A stretch of DNA of 64,000 nucleotides, taken from positions 2,666,001 through 2,730,000 of the forward strand of contig NC_064676.1 of NCBI RefSeq assembly GCF_023278565.1, written 5' to 3'. Made by a program: the position numbers and the translations under genes. The notes under the pieces are model-generated. The model saw nothing but the letters and a program-made list of their open reading frames with translations, made no database searches and was not told the origin of the DNA. Below, in pieces: positions 1 to 11,090 of the stretch; position 1 is the stretch's first letter; the number at the start of each line of letters is the position of its first letter. Origin of the DNA: Colletotrichum lupini (Eukaryota > Ascomycota > Sordariomycetes > Glomerellales > Glomerellaceae).

Positions 1-819
1 GTGGGTTGACATAGGCGGTTGGCGGTGAGAAGATATGTCGTTGAAATGGAGGTCGCGCTTTTCTGACTGGCACGCGTCGCCAACATCTTCAAAGCACGGA
101 CTTACACAGTGTCGCAGACGTGGAGCACTGCACTTTACCCCTTAGCAACGCTGGTGTGCACAGTGTGTAGAGGCTTGGGATACCTTTATCCCCGTGGTGA
201 CAATATCACGGACATAGCACATTTAGATGCCTAGGAATTGGCAGATAAGTGCGTCGGGACGCAAGCACGTCTTTCAAGGCGTTTTCCATATAAATGACAT
301 TAAATCAATCCTCCAAGGCCGTGTTGAACTAGTGACTACCAGTCTCCTCGCCCTCCTAACATCGCAAACCCTTGACCTGAGGCGAGCTTCATTCTACCTC
401 AAAAACTTTAGGCCATTGCCATCCTACACCTGCCTCATCATAACCCAAACAAGCGGTCGCCGCAGGCAATGCGAGCATCCGTGGATGCCAAGACTGTCCT
501 TTCTGAGCTGGATTCCTCTCCCTTGGGGGCGCCTTCACCCCTTTGTACAATGAACCCGCTTCACTGGACGAAGACGATGCATGCCGTCTGAGATCAGCTC
601 TGCCGCAGTTGCTTGTCGTCTAACGATTCCCAGCTGCACCGCTTAGAAACACGGGAACAAGTAATTTTACACCGAAACCAAGTTGAGATCGCTTTGCGAT
701 TCGAGAGAAACCGTATACGCCAGGAAACGCAAGAGCCCAGGCTCAAATGGCCCGAGACGCCCACAGTCGGCTGGGCCTTGTCTTCACTTTCAAGATTTTT
801 GGGAACGTGAACGGGTTCC
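1..819. other. Intergenic, no gene seen
   Basis: This is the 3' flank of the PWWP gene. The longest open frame (227-553) lacks protein-like composition and splice signals, so I leave it out. Nothing else is recognisable. Confidence 0.5.
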
Positions 820-2969
820 CTAAGACTTAACCTCATCCGTTTCCGGGGCCGCAGATGCCTCCTACGAATTTGGTTAGCTCATCTCAGCATGTTCATGAGA
901 CACTGTTACTCACCTTCTCACTGGGCTCTTCAGCGGGCTTCTCGGCCTTTTCGGGCTTTTCTTCTGCCTTTTCAGGCTCCTCGGACTTCTTCGCACTTGC
1001 CTCCTTTTCGGTCTGCTTCTCAGAATCCTCGGACTTTTCAGCTTCCTTGCTTTCCTCTTTAGCACCGTTAGGAGTGGCAGAAGTCTCCTTCTTCTCCTCA
1101 GTCTTTCCGGAGGTGCCATTGACACCATTGGTGGGAGCCGGAGTTGCGGACGCAGCAGCGGCATCACCACCACTGAGAATCTTGGTCCACTTGTCAAGGA
1201 GCGTCTGCGAACGACTCTTGAAGTTGAATTCCTCCTCTTTGGGGATGGAATCAAGCTTGAGAATAGCCTTGAGGACCTTGTTGATCTTGGTCGCCCGAAT
1301 GATCGAGACCTCAAGATCTGGGAAGCTCTCAAGCTTAGTAATGTAGTCTGACATCATCTTCATCTCTTCCTCCTTCGGCTCTTGGTCTCTGGTAAGCAAG
1401 CCCTTCTGAAGTTTGTGGCGCAAGAAGAGAACCTCCTTCTGTAGTCCGTGTTAGCATCTAGGCTGGGAGCCGTGTCATGATCTTAACTTGCCTCCTTGCG
1501 TTGGTGCTTCTCTTCAGCGGTGAGCTCAGGCTCCTTAGGAACTTCCTTCTCCGCCTTCTTCTCAGCACCCTCCTTCTTGGCTGATTTGGACTTCGCAGGC
1601 TTAGCGGCTGACTCTTTAGCCGACTTTGGTGTAGCTGTCCCGTTTGTCGTCTTAGGAGTGGAGGATGTGTTCAGCTTGATCTTAGGCTTCTTGGCAGAAT
1701 CAGTCCGTGCCGGGGTCTGTAGGAAGTAAGCTTTAGGACGAATCCTATTACGTCTCCAGTAACTTACGCTAATGGCTTCTTCGTCCGCCTTTCTCTTCTT
1801 GGACTTGGTCTTCTCCTTAGGTTCGGGGACCTCCTCCTCCTCGTCCGCAGCATCAGCCATGTCGACATCATCGTCCGAAATGACCGCAGGAGTCTTCTTC
1901 TTGTTCTTCTTTGCGGCCTCTCTGGCATCCTTGGCGGCCTGCTTCTGAGCTACTTCATCTTGGTATTTCTGAAGCTCGTCCTTGTAGTAATCAAGGGGGT
2001 GTTGCTCGATGGCGAGCTCGAAGGCATCGCGCAACTCGACCTTCTTGACTTTGTCGGTGAGGAGCTCGGTCGCCTTTTCGGAGTTCAGCTCTTGGAGAGC
2101 AGAGTTTGGTACCCAACCGCTGGACAATCACGAGTTAGCATCGAACGTCTTGTGGTCGGGTTGGGAGCTTGTATCATCAATTGACTTACAATTCGTTCGT
2201 CCGGAGGTACATGACGGGGAATGTGCGGTCATTTTGACGCTTGCCACCATCAGCAAAGTCTTCGCGATACGTGCCGTCGGCACGCTTCGCGGTGACGGGA
2301 CGGCTCTTGAGCAGGGTCTCGGGGAGCATTTCCTCGTCGCAGACAATGACGGGCCATTGAGGGTATCCCTTGAGCTTGACGAGGAAGTGATCGCCGGGTT
2401 GCGCATTGGTGTTGAAGAACTTCGCCTTCGATGCCTTCTTGCTAAGCTTTTTGCCCTTGTGTTCCGGAATACCGGACGATCTCCGACGCGACTTGGACTT
2501 ATCAGCTGTCGCATCAGCGGCGTCAGCGTCAGCAGCTGGCGCTTGCTCAGCATCATTGGCAACGGCATCAGATGTCTCTTTCGCCTCAGCTCCATCTGTC
2601 ACGTCCTTCATCTCGACGTCCTCGTCCTTGGATTGTTCGTCTGTCTTGCCGGATGATTCCGCGTCTTTGGTCTCAGCTGCTGTCAAGCAATGCGTCAGCA
2701 AGATGGTCAATTGAGTATGCAAGTGCTGATATCAAGGTTAAGTGGCGACGGAGAAGGGACTTACAATCCTTGTTTTTGGAGTCGTCCTTCTGCGCATCCT
2801 CGGTGGTCTCCTTGGCAGCTGCCTCAGACTCAGATGGTTTCGCGTCGCTGGCAGCAGTCGCGGGCGCCTCAGAAGCTTCAGCAGCAGGCGAGGTTCCTTC
2901 AACCTTCTTCTCCACCTCCTCAGTCGCGGCAGGCGCGGATTGACCGCTGGTGGTCGGCTCGTCAGACAT
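820..2969 (-). CDS. PWWP-domain chromatin protein with LEDGF-like C-terminal bundle
   Basis: Six exons give 612 residues: 2969-2765, 2679-2190, 2119-1768, 1716-1492, 1438-914 and 861-820; all phases agree. The ATG at 2969 opens a Ser/Ala/Glu-rich tail. A PWWP domain lies at about residues 160-245 and its signature reads GYPQWPV. PWWP domains read methylated histone H3 (H3K36) together with DNA. A Lys/Glu-rich linker carries nuclear-localisation-like clusters. Residues 425-512 form a helical unit (from KEVLFLRHKLQKG to LLDKWTKIL) that resembles the TFIIS N-terminal/LEDGF integrase-binding fold. The tail is a long run of charged KEEPEKAEK-type repeats. Intron 4 uses a GC donor. Fungal relatives with a PWWP include Ioc4 and Pdp3, but I cannot assign one-to-one orthology. 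It is a nuclear protein, probably a transcription-coupled histone-mark reader. Confidence 0.85.
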
Positions 2970-3823
2970 GGTCGGTGATGTGGCGATAGCTTGGAAGCTG
3001 GGTTGCAAGGGTATGGATGGGGTAAATAGGCAAGTCGCGACGCCAAAGACTAATGGCGATGGGTCAAAGGAAGAAACACGCGTCGTGATACGCGCGGTTC
3101 GTGATTTTTTGTTGTCGCGACGATGGTAGAAGATAATCTGGCTGCAGGAAGGATGATGGGCGCGATTGGGAGCTCCCCGTGTTGTGGTAGCAGAAAAAGG
3201 CAATGGCCTGGAAAAAGATGAACGCAGAAACTCTTGGAGTTGGACGCGGATGACGGCGGAGACACGTGACTAGCGCTGATCCACCAAGGGACGAGTTAAA
3301 TCGCGGAGTCTCAGTTGCGCGACGCCTGTGAGAGGGAACGTGGACGTGGCCCGGTCAATGCCCAGCCCACCGAACGTTCGCTGCCTCGACTCAGCCACGC
3401 TTCCTTCACTTCAATATCACTTTGACCCCTGTCGAACGCCTCCGGCAGAGATACACCGCGATCAGGTTACATTGCCTCTTGTGGTTTATTGAAGAAAAAG
3501 AAATCAAGATGCGTCGTTGACTTTAGTTGCGCCTTTCCCACTTGAGATAGGTTATCAATCACCGTTGTTCAGCGTTCCTATGCCACCTTGGCCGCTGAGG
3601 CACCACCGCAACTGCTGTCGCACCGCACACTGTCTGCGCAACCGGTCTTCAGGCAATTCAACCCTGTCGAAAGAGGACAAGAGCCGCCTGTAGATGGTTT
3701 CTGATAAGGGCGAAGAACTGAATGTGACCAAGTCTGTCTATTACCCTCAACTCCACTCTCGATCGATATAGTACACATTGCGATATTGTACGGACGAGAT
3801 GGTTCTGCCATCTGCCGAGCCGT
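2970..3823. other. Intergenic between the PWWP gene and brr2
   Basis: This stretch holds the promoter of the PWWP gene and the 3' flank of brr2, both on the minus strand. An ORF (3203-2970) merges in frame with the PWWP start but has UTR-like composition, so I chose the inner ATG. Nothing else is visible. Confidence 0.5.
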
Positions 3824-6800
3824 CTATTCCTCGTCCTCTTCCTCATCGCTGTCGTCCACGTCCATACCCTCCGCAGCCGTGATGGAAAATTCGCGCTCTT
3901 GATCCACTCCGACGTAACTGTCGCTCATTAGGAATAGCTTAAGGTCGTGCTTACCAGCTGTTGGCACCGTAAACTCCACCTTCACCTTCAGCTCCCGTCC
4001 GATCGTGACACGCTTAATGGCAAGCAAGTTCTTCGTCGTCTGCTCCCCTACAACAAGCCACCAGTTCTCCAACTTCTTGGCTGGGTAGAACGGTGCGTGC
4101 ACAGTCGGGTCAAACTCCTCATCCTCCTCCACTTGTCGTTGGATCTGCACACTAAGGTACGCAGGCTCGTTGGCTCTGATATCGTCCTCATCCAAGACAC
4201 TGTGTTCAAGCTCAATGTCGGGGTATTTGTCATTGGTGAAGGCGGCAGCCTCACCCAACTGCTTCTGCGAGAGACCAAGACGCTTGACCAATTTGGCGTA
4301 ATCCGGGTTCTCTTCGGGGTTCATGGCTTCCATGAAATCGAAGATATCCTTGACACTGTGAGAAAATTCGACGTTAGTTTTGCAAATCAGCACTGCATAA
4401 ATTGGTACATACCCAAATTCGTTTGCCACCTTCACAACCTCAGGTGTAAAGTGAGGAATCTGCTTCAAGGGGCTATCGCGATCCCACATCGCCTGCACAA
4501 CCATCTGCGACATTTCCATGGCGTTCATGGCGTTGATGTGGCCATCAGATGAGAGAATATCAACCGTTGCACTCAGGAGACTGAGAACCTTGGAAATGAT
4601 GACTTCTTGGTCCTTGGCCAAATCAATCGGCAGCTGCATTCGCGAGAAATGCGCCTGCAGGAGGACAAAGGCCTTGAAATGGGCCGAATCATACACAGGC
4701 TCTGCCATCTTGACAGGAATACGGTCGTAGATCCTGCGGAGAATGCCCTCCTCGTGCCTCCTGATCTGGATAGCTTCGAATTCAGTAGCCGATGTGATAA
4801 TTTCCAAAACGCCCTTGAGTTTGGTCTTGGCGCTCAGAGACAAGAGGAACGTCTGCATAGTGATGTAGGAGATGTTGTAGTATGCTGCAATCATGGCCGC
4901 GTTCTGCGGCGCAACGGAGCCATCGTCCTCGTCAAGCTCAATGATCTTGGAGTCGCTCAGCTCTTGCAGGGTGGTCTGGATGAGATCCGACATGTAGTCG
5001 CTGAGACCATCCTGCGTAGTGCTGGTCAAGCTGTAGAAGCTGGGGTTGGCCAGGAGACGCCTGTAGAAGTAGGTGAACGTCGTCCAGTTGATGGCATCAT
5101 CACCAGACTCGATCATCTTCGTGCTGATCTCGGTGACAAAGGCATCGTGAAGGTAGTTGTGGAGATGTGACTCGACAGGGAGAGCCTCATTCAAAAACTT
5201 CTTGTAGAATTCTCTCTTGGCTGACGGAAGCATAAGAACGCCCCGGCCTCTGCCGTCCTTGGAAGGTCGGAGTGCCTTGCCGAACATGTGCAAGACTTCG
5301 CTTAGGGAGTAATCGACATAGCGATGCTCGCGACCCTCGAAATATTGCGTGCCCATGACGATGACGAGGTGGGCAGTGCTGTTGAGCTCCCAGCAAACGT
5401 CACGAGAAGCAACAAGCACCTGAATAGCTCCATGCTCGTACAGGTGCTTGACGATACGCTTGTCGCTCTGACTCAAAGCCTCGTGGTAGTATCCCACGCC
5501 GTGAGAAAGAGACTCGGCGAGTGCTTCTTCGGAAATGCGATCAAGAAGAGGGCGCATCTGCTCCACCTCAGCGTGCAGGAAACGGTCTTCGTCATCATCC
5601 ATGAAGGCAGCTGTCAGCAGATCACGCGTGGTCGCTCGTGTTTGCTTCCGACTCGGAACAAACACAATAGCGGGTTTGTCAGCGGACATCTGCGTGATGG
5701 CCAAGTAAGTCGGCTTCGCCATAGACAGCATCAGTGAAGGGAAGTGAGGATTGGTGTAAGATTGGATGTGAAGTTCGAGGGGTACAGGGCGGACGTGCGG
5801 GCTGAAGTTGTAGATATCGTGCTTCTTCGCGTCGATCCACTCGCCGAGGTCGCGGGCGTTGGCAAGGGAAACACCAAGCGCGATAATTCTCATTGGAAGC
5901 TCAGTCTGGGTTCGGATGTAGTGCATTCGCGAAATGATGATTTCGTAGACATATCCCATGTTGTTTCCGAGCAGATGAACCTCATCTGCAATGAAAAGCT
6001 CGACAGTGGAAACGTTCTTCCTGCGCTTCCACTGGCGGGACAATACATCCCATTGGATGGGAGTCGCAAGAATCAGGTCGCTACGCTCCAGAATCTTCAA
6101 GTCGGTAGTGGTTTCTCCCGTGAGCTTCTCGATAGTCTTTCCACCCCGGAGACCGCCAAGCCTCTTCTGCCAGTCATCAAGGCGTGAGTCGATCAGCTCC
6201 TGGAAGGGTGCGATGTAGACTACACGTCCAGCGTCTGCCTTAGACCAGTGTCGCAGTAGAGAAAACTCTGCGCATACCGTCTTGCCACTTCCCGTCGGCG
6301 CACCCACGAACACATTCTGATCGGTGTTGTACAGCGAGTTGAAAGTTTGCGTCTGGATGCGGTTGAAGTGGTCCCAGTCAGGGTACAATTTGGCATACTC
6401 TTTGGCCTTCAGCGCCGCAACAGGCAAAGGCTGAAGCTCAAGGAGCTCAGTGTGGGGAGGAAACCTCTCGGGAAGAATCAGCTTGTGGAATGATACTGGC
6501 AATCTTGTTTCGGAATGCATCCAGCGATCAGACACAACTGAGATAAAGTAGTTCGGGGGCATTGGCTCTGTGATCGGCACGGTGAAGTCGACAATGTGCT
6601 CGTTCGACTCAGACTCGGCGTACTCCTTGCGCAGCAAGAATTGGTCACTGAAGAGGATATCCTCTCCATCACAATCCTCGACGAAGATCCAGAAACTTTC
6701 CGCTGGGCCGTGGATTTCGACATCCCACTCAAAGTTGGGAGCGATGCTCAACTCGACTCGAAGCATGGATCTCGTAAGTGGCTGAACTTGAGCCTGAACC

Positions 6801-9800
6801 TCCACTCTGGGGAACTTGGCAACCAAGCCACAGACAGTTCTGCCGGCCTTGGGCATGCCAAGCAATTCTCCCATTCGAGGAGGATCGAGGTCGAAGTAGT
6901 TGCTCCAAGACACTTCGATTCTCTCCGACTTCTGCACAATGTCTCTAGGGCAGTTGGGGAACTGACGAAGTGGTGACATGGTTGGCCACATGCGCTTCTC
7001 TGCCATCTTGCAAAGATCCAAGGCGGTCTTGGCCACAGACGCCCATCCCTTCTTCATGGTAATTTCGAAGATGGCGCGGAGAATACGACCAGCGGATTGA
7101 GTGACGTAGACCATATCAGCCATAAGGGCTAGACCGTCCAACTTAAGTCGTGAGATGTAGGCTTGCAGCAACACGTTGATCTTCGCGTGAGGCTCCTCGA
7201 TGCTCTCCTTAACTGGGATCGGAACTCTGCCCAACAACTTGGCAAGCTCAAGCTTTTCATCCTGACGCACGGGGATGTACTTGAACTCTGCACTCAGAGA
7301 GAATACTCTGAACAGCTCAATGGTTGTGATTGAGGGTTGAATCAGGTTGTTGTAAGTCTCCATAGAGCCATGTGTGATGTAGTAGTGGGAAGCGATACGC
7401 CCCAACTCCGTTGACTGGAGCTTGCCGGTCTTCTCATCGTATTTGATAAGATTTGACTTCCTTAGTACTGAAGCAGCAGAATGAATCAAATCAACTCGTT
7501 TTTGTTCCAAAGCCTCATCATCTTCGTATTCCGCGCCAACTTGGTAGAGGCCGGGCGAACGTAGCATACGAACGAACAAGTAGGTGTAGCCAAGCCATTC
7601 GACACCCTCGTCTCTACTGCGGACGTTGCCGAGCACAATCTCGGCGTTCAAGTTGTCCACGAGCTTACTGACGAATTGACTCTCGATTGGTAATTGTTGA
7701 TTGAGGAGCGACAAGTAGTACTGGATCTCGTTCTGGGTTGTGATGATGATGCCCTCGCCATAGGTATCGTATTGTGGACGCCCGGCACGTCCAAGCATCT
7801 GCAGGACGTCCTGGGGGCTGAGCTCAACCCAGCTACCTTTCTCTGGAGAGTATACTGAAGTGCCTTTGATAATGACGGTATGCGCTGGCAGGTTGACACC
7901 CCAAGCAAGGGTCGCGGTACAGACAAGGACTTGAATAGCGCCACGGGCGAAGAGGTCCTCAACATCTGTACGATCGATGCGGTTCATACCAGCATGATGA
8001 ATACCGAAACCGTAAGGAAGGATATCCTTGAGGTCCTTGTCGGTGGCTTGGCTGGCCGCTTCGTTGAGCACCTCGCGACTTCCTGCATCGTGACGAAGAA
8101 TCTGATTGATAGTGTCCATCTCTAGAGCCTTATCACGAATGTAGCGCGCAGTCTTGGCAGTCTCCTTTCGTGAGTGAACGAATATGAGCATCTGATTTCC
8201 CTTCGCTCCTACATGCTCAATGACCTTGTTGTATGTGACATCGTTCATGGTCTTCAGCTGCTTGATGGCCTTGCGATCCGTGACTCCAATGAATTCTTGG
8301 CGCAAGGGGCAGGGACGGAAACTACCATCAAAGTGGAAGAGACCAGTGCTGATATCCACACGCAAGAAGCTAGCAACATCCTTGTAGTTTGGCAGTGTCG
8401 CAGACAAACCAACCAGACGGACGGGCTCGCCAGTCTGCTCAGTCTTCCTGATAGTTCTGCTGACGATGCTCTCCAGAACAGGACCACGGTCGTCGTGGAG
8501 CAAGTGGATCTCGTCGATGATAACCAAGCGCACTAGGTTTGTGTAAGAGAGATCGGTAGCCTTTCTCGTGATGACGTCCCACTTCTCAGGAGTAGTGACA
8601 ATGATCTGGGTCTCGGCGATTTGAGCCTTGGTAAGCTGACGGTCACCAGTCAACTCAGAGACCTTGACACCATAGGGTTCAAGTCGCTTTCCAAAGTTGC
8701 CAACTTGTTCCTGTACCAACGCCTTCAAGGGCGCAATGTACACGATTTTGAAGTTATCCAGCTCGATGTCGCCAGTCTCAGGATTGCGGTTCTTGCCGAT
8801 TTCTCGAAGAATTGTAAGCATTGCCACATTTGTCTTTCCACTACCAGTGGGTGCACAAATCAGCATGTTGCCATCGTCGCCAAAGGCTGTTGGGTAGCAC
8901 TTCGACTGGATCTTGTTGAGGGATTTGGTGGTACCGAAGGGTAGGCGGGACCATTCTGGCATTTCGGTTATGGGAACGAGTGTGTCGCTGGCATCACTGC
9001 GCTTCTTGGGAGGGGGCACGTGGATTTCTTCGTATCCCTTGAAAGTTCGTTTTGTTGACCCCTCCGGCAACCTGACCTTGGGGTTGCTCATGAGATGATT
9101 GCCCTGGTCGAAGACCAAGTTCTCCAGGTTGATGAGCTTGCGCGGTTGCAAACCACCCACCAATCCCTGGGGGCGCTCGTCTTCTGCGGGGGGAGCATTT
9201 GTGAGTGATGATGGGGCATCAAGGTCCATCTTGATTTCCATCTTCCGTCCTTTTTGGTCGTCGCCCTTCTTTCCAAATTTCTCATTAAGAATCCACTGCA
9301 GACCTTCGGAAGCCATTTCGCGCTCCACCACAGCTCGCTCTTCATCCGTCTCAGCCCTTGAATGACGAGTGAGCCAAACCACCTTCTCCCTGTTCTCAAT
9401 AAGGAGTTGGACTAATTCGTGATGCTCGTAGTCGAAAAGCTCCATGAGGTCGTTCTCGATCTCTCTGAGTGACTTGTCCTCTCCGCCCTGCTCATCAGGT
9501 TCGCCGGAAAGAATGCGCAAAGCGTCGGTCGTCTTGTCGTGCTGTTCGTGGGAATCCGCATAGAGCTTTCCGATCTGTCGCTGCAGCCAAAATGCATCGA
9601 TGTCTCGAGCAGAGACACTCTTTGCCTGCTTTGATTCCTGTGCTTGCTTCCGAGGGGCTGAATCGATGACCATGGCGTCGTCTTCCATGTCCATCGCATC
9701 GTTTGCGTCGGCGGCGGGTTCGTCCTCATCCTCGTCCGCTTCCTCGTCCTCGGAGGACTCTTCCCTGACTTCATTCACAATGCCTCCTTCCTCATCATCG

Positions 9801-10495
9801 GAATCTTCGAAAACGACTGCGACACCCTGTCTTTCGTCTAATTCGGCTCCGTCGGCGTCTTCTGCATTGTCGTCCATATCCTCATCCTCGTCTTGCGCGT
9901 CGTAGTCTGTGACTTTCTTTCCGAGATTTACGAGCTCGTTGAATTCCTTCGCGCTCATTGAGACACCCAAAAGATCGTCAATTTCCCTCTTTTTCTCTGT
10001 GTCTTTCAAGTCGTCGTCCTTCAGGAACTCCAAAGTCACGTCGGCGGCGCTGATCACGGCAGTTTGGGGGACATCGCCAAGATTGTCAGAAACGATCTTC
10101 AGTATCAATTCGAACGTCGCCCGTGTTGCCGGTGTGCGCGGGCGGTATCGGATGCCCTCGACGAACAGGTCTCCAGTTCCCAGGACACCAGCACCTCTCG
10201 GCTGTGCCTTTTCGCCCTTCTTCTTCTGCTCGCGAGCTAGCACGTCCTCGCCCTCCTGTAAGCTACCGCGTTCCACGCCGGTAAGGCCAGTCGACTTCTT
10301 TTGTTTCGGTGCGATTTCGCGAGCGACGCGAGCTCCCATGTCGCGAATGCTCAGCTTTCCAGCGAGAGACTCGGGATCGCCCGTGGCCTCATCATTTCGT
10401 CTTGAAACAAAACGACGGTCCGCCTGGAGGACCAGGTTGGACATGGCCGAGTACTTATACTGGGATACATCGCGGTGTTGGTCTTGGTTCGACAT
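3824..10495 (-). CDS. BRR2: Pre-mRNA-splicing helicase Brr2 (U5 snRNP 200 kDa helicase)
   Basis: This is the Ski2-like RNA helicase that unwinds U4/U6 during spliceosome activation. The reading frame is open over 2223 codons. A 57-nt intron (4412-4356, GTATGT, CTAAC branch, CACAG) lies inside it and its removal leaves 2204 residues. Splicing yields ANEFG followed by VKDIFDF, which agrees with the human and yeast proteins. The N-terminus has the family's YKYSAMSNLVLQADRR. Cassette 1 has Walker A APTGSGKTN near residue 545, DEIH near 657 and motif VI QMLGRAGRP. Each cassette ends in a Sec63 unit. Cassette 2 keeps Walker A APTGSGKTV near 1397 and DEVH near 1502, but motif III reads GVSL and motif VI reads HMFGKALRP. 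This fits the known inactive second cassette, which binds regulators such as Prp8/Jab1. The tail is acidic (DDSDEEEDEE). It faces the gene at 11091 head to head. Confidence 0.97.
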   Translation of the reverse strand: MSNQDQHRDVSQYKYSAMSNLVLQADRRFVSRRNDEATGDPESLAGKLSIRDMGARVAREIAPKQKKSTGLTGVERGSLQEGEDVLAREQKKKGEKAQPRGAGVLGTGDLFVEGIRYRPRTPATRATFELILKIVSDNLGDVPQTAVISAADVTLEFLKDDDLKDTEKKREIDDLLGVSMSAKEFNELVNLGKKVTDYDAQDEDEDMDDNAEDADGAELDERQGVAVVFEDSDDEEGGIVNEVREESSEDEEADEDEDEPAADANDAMDMEDDAMVIDSAPRKQAQESKQAKSVSARDIDAFWLQRQIGKLYADSHEQHDKTTDALRILSGEPDEQGGEDKSLREIENDLMELFDYEHHELVQLLIENREKVVWLTRHSRAETDEERAVVEREMASEGLQWILNEKFGKKGDDQKGRKMEIKMDLDAPSSLTNAPPAEDERPQGLVGGLQPRKLINLENLVFDQGNHLMSNPKVRLPEGSTKRTFKGYEEIHVPPPKKRSDASDTLVPITEMPEWSRLPFGTTKSLNKIQSKCYPTAFGDDGNMLICAPTGSGKTNVAMLTILREIGKNRNPETGDIELDNFKIVYIAPLKALVQEQVGNFGKRLEPYGVKVSELTGDRQLTKAQIAETQIIVTTPEKWDVITRKATDLSYTNLVRLVIIDEIHLLHDDRGPVLESIVSRTIRKTEQTGEPVRLVGLSATLPNYKDVASFLRVDISTGLFHFDGSFRPCPLRQEFIGVTDRKAIKQLKTMNDVTYNKVIEHVGAKGNQMLIFVHSRKETAKTARYIRDKALEMDTINQILRHDAGSREVLNEAASQATDKDLKDILPYGFGIHHAGMNRIDRTDVEDLFARGAIQVLVCTATLAWGVNLPAHTVIIKGTSVYSPEKGSWVELSPQDVLQMLGRAGRPQYDTYGEGIIITTQNEIQYYLSLLNQQLPIESQFVSKLVDNLNAEIVLGNVRSRDEGVEWLGYTYLFVRMLRSPGLYQVGAEYEDDEALEQKRVDLIHSAASVLRKSNLIKYDEKTGKLQSTELGRIASHYYITHGSMETYNNLIQPSITTIELFRVFSLSAEFKYIPVRQDEKLELAKLLGRVPIPVKESIEEPHAKINVLLQAYISRLKLDGLALMADMVYVTQSAGRILRAIFEITMKKGWASVAKTALDLCKMAEKRMWPTMSPLRQFPNCPRDIVQKSERIEVSWSNYFDLDPPRMGELLGMPKAGRTVCGLVAKFPRVEVQAQVQPLTRSMLRVELSIAPNFEWDVEIHGPAESFWIFVEDCDGEDILFSDQFLLRKEYAESESNEHIVDFTVPITEPMPPNYFISVVSDRWMHSETRLPVSFHKLILPERFPPHTELLELQPLPVAALKAKEYAKLYPDWDHFNRIQTQTFNSLYNTDQNVFVGAPTGSGKTVCAEFSLLRHWSKADAGRVVYIAPFQELIDSRLDDWQKRLGGLRGGKTIEKLTGETTTDLKILERSDLILATPIQWDVLSRQWKRRKNVSTVELFIADEVHLLGNNMGYVYEIIISRMHYIRTQTELPMRIIALGVSLANARDLGEWIDAKKHDIYNFSPHVRPVPLELHIQSYTNPHFPSLMLSMAKPTYLAITQMSADKPAIVFVPSRKQTRATTRDLLTAAFMDDDEDRFLHAEVEQMRPLLDRISEEALAESLSHGVGYYHEALSQSDKRIVKHLYEHGAIQVLVASRDVCWELNSTAHLVIVMGTQYFEGREHRYVDYSLSEVLHMFGKALRPSKDGRGRGVLMLPSAKREFYKKFLNEALPVESHLHNYLHDAFVTEISTKMIESGDDAINWTTFTYFYRRLLANPSFYSLTSTTQDGLSDYMSDLIQTTLQELSDSKIIELDEDDGSVAPQNAAMIAAYYNISYITMQTFLLSLSAKTKLKGVLEIITSATEFEAIQIRRHEEGILRRIYDRIPVKMAEPVYDSAHFKAFVLLQAHFSRMQLPIDLAKDQEVIISKVLSLLSATVDILSSDGHINAMNAMEMSQMVVQAMWDRDSPLKQIPHFTPEVVKVANEFGYVPIYAVLICKTNVEFSHSVKDIFDFMEAMNPEENPDYAKLVKRLGLSQKQLGEAAAFTNDKYPDIELEHSVLDEDDIRANEPAYLSVQIQRQVEEDEEFDPTVHAPFYPAKKLENWWLVVGEQTTKNLLAIKRVTIGRELKVKVEFTVPTAGKHDLKLFLMSDSYVGVDQEREFSITAAEGMDVDDSDEEEDEE

Positions 10496-11090
10496 TGTGG
10501 CGATGAATTGGAGGGTATCGTATTGTCTCGATTGCGCTCGATGATCGAATTGGTGCAGGAGCTTGTCGAGCGACAGCAGCGAGCGGCTCGCGCCGTGTCT
10601 TTATTCCGTTTATAACGCCGTGTTGACCTTAAAATTGATGATTCGTCAAATATTACAGTATCGTTTTGGTATGTTCCCGAAGTTCAAGTGACTCAATGAG
10701 AACAGTATCGCGATGTGGCTAAGGTGGGTGGAGGCGTGTAATAGATGTCTCGACGCCTGTCGCGCGAAACAAATTTCATCTGCTGGTTGCAATGGCAAAA
10801 CCCGGGAGATGGCGCTAGGCGGCAAACGCGCTAGTAGCACTCCAGCTCAGGCAGATAGCTGCACGTGACGTCGTGGCGTCGACCTGTCACTGCATCGACA
10901 CAGGGTGGAGTAGCGATACCCAAGAAATCCACACCACCCCTGAACCACCGAGCTGTGTAAATCACGGTACCAGCATCCATCAACATTTACACGTGAAGCA
11001 GGATTGAGGCCAAATTTTGATGTGGCGGAAACATCCTACCTTGGCACGACTGGAACATTCTCTATGGCATAAACTGAGGCTTTCTGCGAC
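10496..11090. promoter_or_regulatory. Shared upstream region of brr2 and the coiled-coil gene
   Basis: These roughly 600 bp separate two divergent starts and must hold both promoters. I see no recognisable binding motif or RNA gene in them. Confidence 0.5.

Noticed and set aside
910..1332. Arg/Ser-rich frame on the minus strand
   Set aside because: It is a shifted reading of the Lys/Glu-rich PWWP gene exon.
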